Assembly (NCBI GenBank): GCA_012934845.2
Contig: WNNJ02001329.1
Location: 87,947 to 151,946, forward strand
Length of the DNA stretch: 64,000 nt
Direction: 5' to 3'
Source of the DNA: Pomphorhynchus laevis
Lineage: Eukaryota > Acanthocephala > Palaeacanthocephala > Echinorhynchida > Pomphorhynchidae
In this document: in pieces, positions 63,400 through 64,000 of the stretch
How the letters are laid out: the number at the start of each line of letters is the position of its first letter
Numbering within the stretch: the first letter of the stretch is position 1
The notes under the pieces: generated by a model
The model's database searches: none
What the model saw: only the letters and a program-made list of their open reading frames with translations
Told to the model about the DNA's origin: nothing
Program-made: the position numbers and the translations under genes

Positions 63400-64000
63400 C
63401 CATTATGACAAAAATAATACTTACCACAATCCTAATGAAACAGCTCAACCCGACTGCCACCAAACCCGCGCAATCCCCGAACATACCCCATCAGAACGAC
63501 CCCCACGGTCAATACTGAAATCATCGCCCTCACCAACAAAATATCCCTCACACCTAGCACATACCCTTACTCAAGATCACACTTACTAAAAACAATATGC
63601 ACTTATCTCATAAATACCAACCAACCCATTAATCTCAAACTCTTCACAGCCGACACAGCTTCACACACCTTCCTTTATAACTAACCACCACTTGCTTCTC
63701 CTACAGACTTTCAAAGCCTGCCCGTGTAGCCAACAAGTTCACCTCTCCAAAGACTTACAAAACCCTCATTCACTTAAACTATAATGGAGTATTTTAATTC
63801 TCCTCAATCACGCAAAGATAACATGCTCCTGCACAAATTAAAGATTGGCCACTCACCTCTAATGCAAAAAACTAGCTCTAACCAGCTCGTTGATCGCCAA
63901 ATGGCCCGATACCCTCAATTTAATGCAAATAAATCATTAAAACACAACTTGTTGGCAAACAAACCAAAAACCAATTTTTTATTTTTTTGTTCTCTTACAC
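63400..64000 (+). mobile_element. Possible C-terminal end of a LINE ORF2, runs off the window
   Basis: A markedly G-poor, C/A-rich strand. At 63,790-63,890 the + frame reads YFNSPQSRKDNMLLHKLKIG, then HSPLMQKT, similar to the RLRIGHTRLTH segment that ends many I/Jockey-type ORF2 proteins. Preceding frames have stops and no clear RNase H motif. Confidence 0.35.

Noticed and set aside
1-64000. CRISPR arrays, tRNA and rRNA genes
   Set aside because: No regularly spaced identical repeats and no cloverleaf or rRNA motifs were seen on either strand by eye.

Overview
This is eukaryotic nuclear DNA, very AT-rich and almost wholly built from dead or dying transposable elements. There are no operons, Shine-Dalgarno sites, tRNA, rRNA or CRISPR arrays. 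The mix of elements points to an invertebrate animal, possibly an arthropod: a Charlie/ZBED-type hAT, RTE and Rex3-type LINEs, CR1/L2-type LINEs with a PHD-finger ORF1, LINEs with CCHC ORF1 proteins of the I/Jockey kind, LINEs with a restriction-like endonuclease, and two kinds of Penelope-like element. The species cannot be named from the sequence.

Layout. 1-5,128: a decayed hAT transposon on + with a nearly full-length RTE LINE on - inside it, bounded by an exact 16-bp target duplication. 5,760-9,960: Penelope-like DNA of the Naiad type, whose GIY-YIG endonuclease lies before the reverse transcriptase, followed by terminal-repeat debris. 11,225-18,900: three LINEs in a row, namely an unassigned 3' end, a restriction-like-endonuclease LINE, and an I-like LINE on -. 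19,190-36,610: a graveyard of Naiad fragments on both strands. It is interrupted by an RT-less derivative of the second LINE type, an RTE 5' half, a second Penelope type with a C-terminal endonuclease, a 677-bp long inverted repeat and an RT-less Rex3 copy. 36,903-38,819: the only likely host gene, on -, coding for a 500-plus-residue protein that I do not recognise. 38,820-42,840: intergenic DNA with a foldback, a GATC-rich repeat and a (TA)n tract. 42,840-48,000: an I-like LINE and tandem repeats. 48,497-61,690: a cluster of CR1/L2-like LINE copies in both orientations, mixed with I-like pieces. 61,691-64,000: small repeats, a Penelope terminal repeat and perhaps the end of another LINE.

How parts relate. 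Most coding sequence is retroelement enzyme: APE-type or restriction-like endonuclease plus RT in the LINEs, GIY-YIG plus RT in the Penelope elements. Many copies are 5'-truncated, nested or internally deleted. The longest open frames are the RTE RT (712 aa), a CR1-like RT (555 aa, its last part read through an insertion), the orphan gene, and a 5'-truncated CR1-like RT (436 aa).

Most notable: (1) the permuted Naiad-type Penelope element beside classical Penelope elements; (2) a degenerate hammerhead-ribozyme-like pattern, CTGAnGA then a hairpin then GAAA, recurring at about ten places, one with a complete core but no obvious stem I; (3) the orphan gene; (4) two LINEs of different clades that both lost the RT core but kept both ends.
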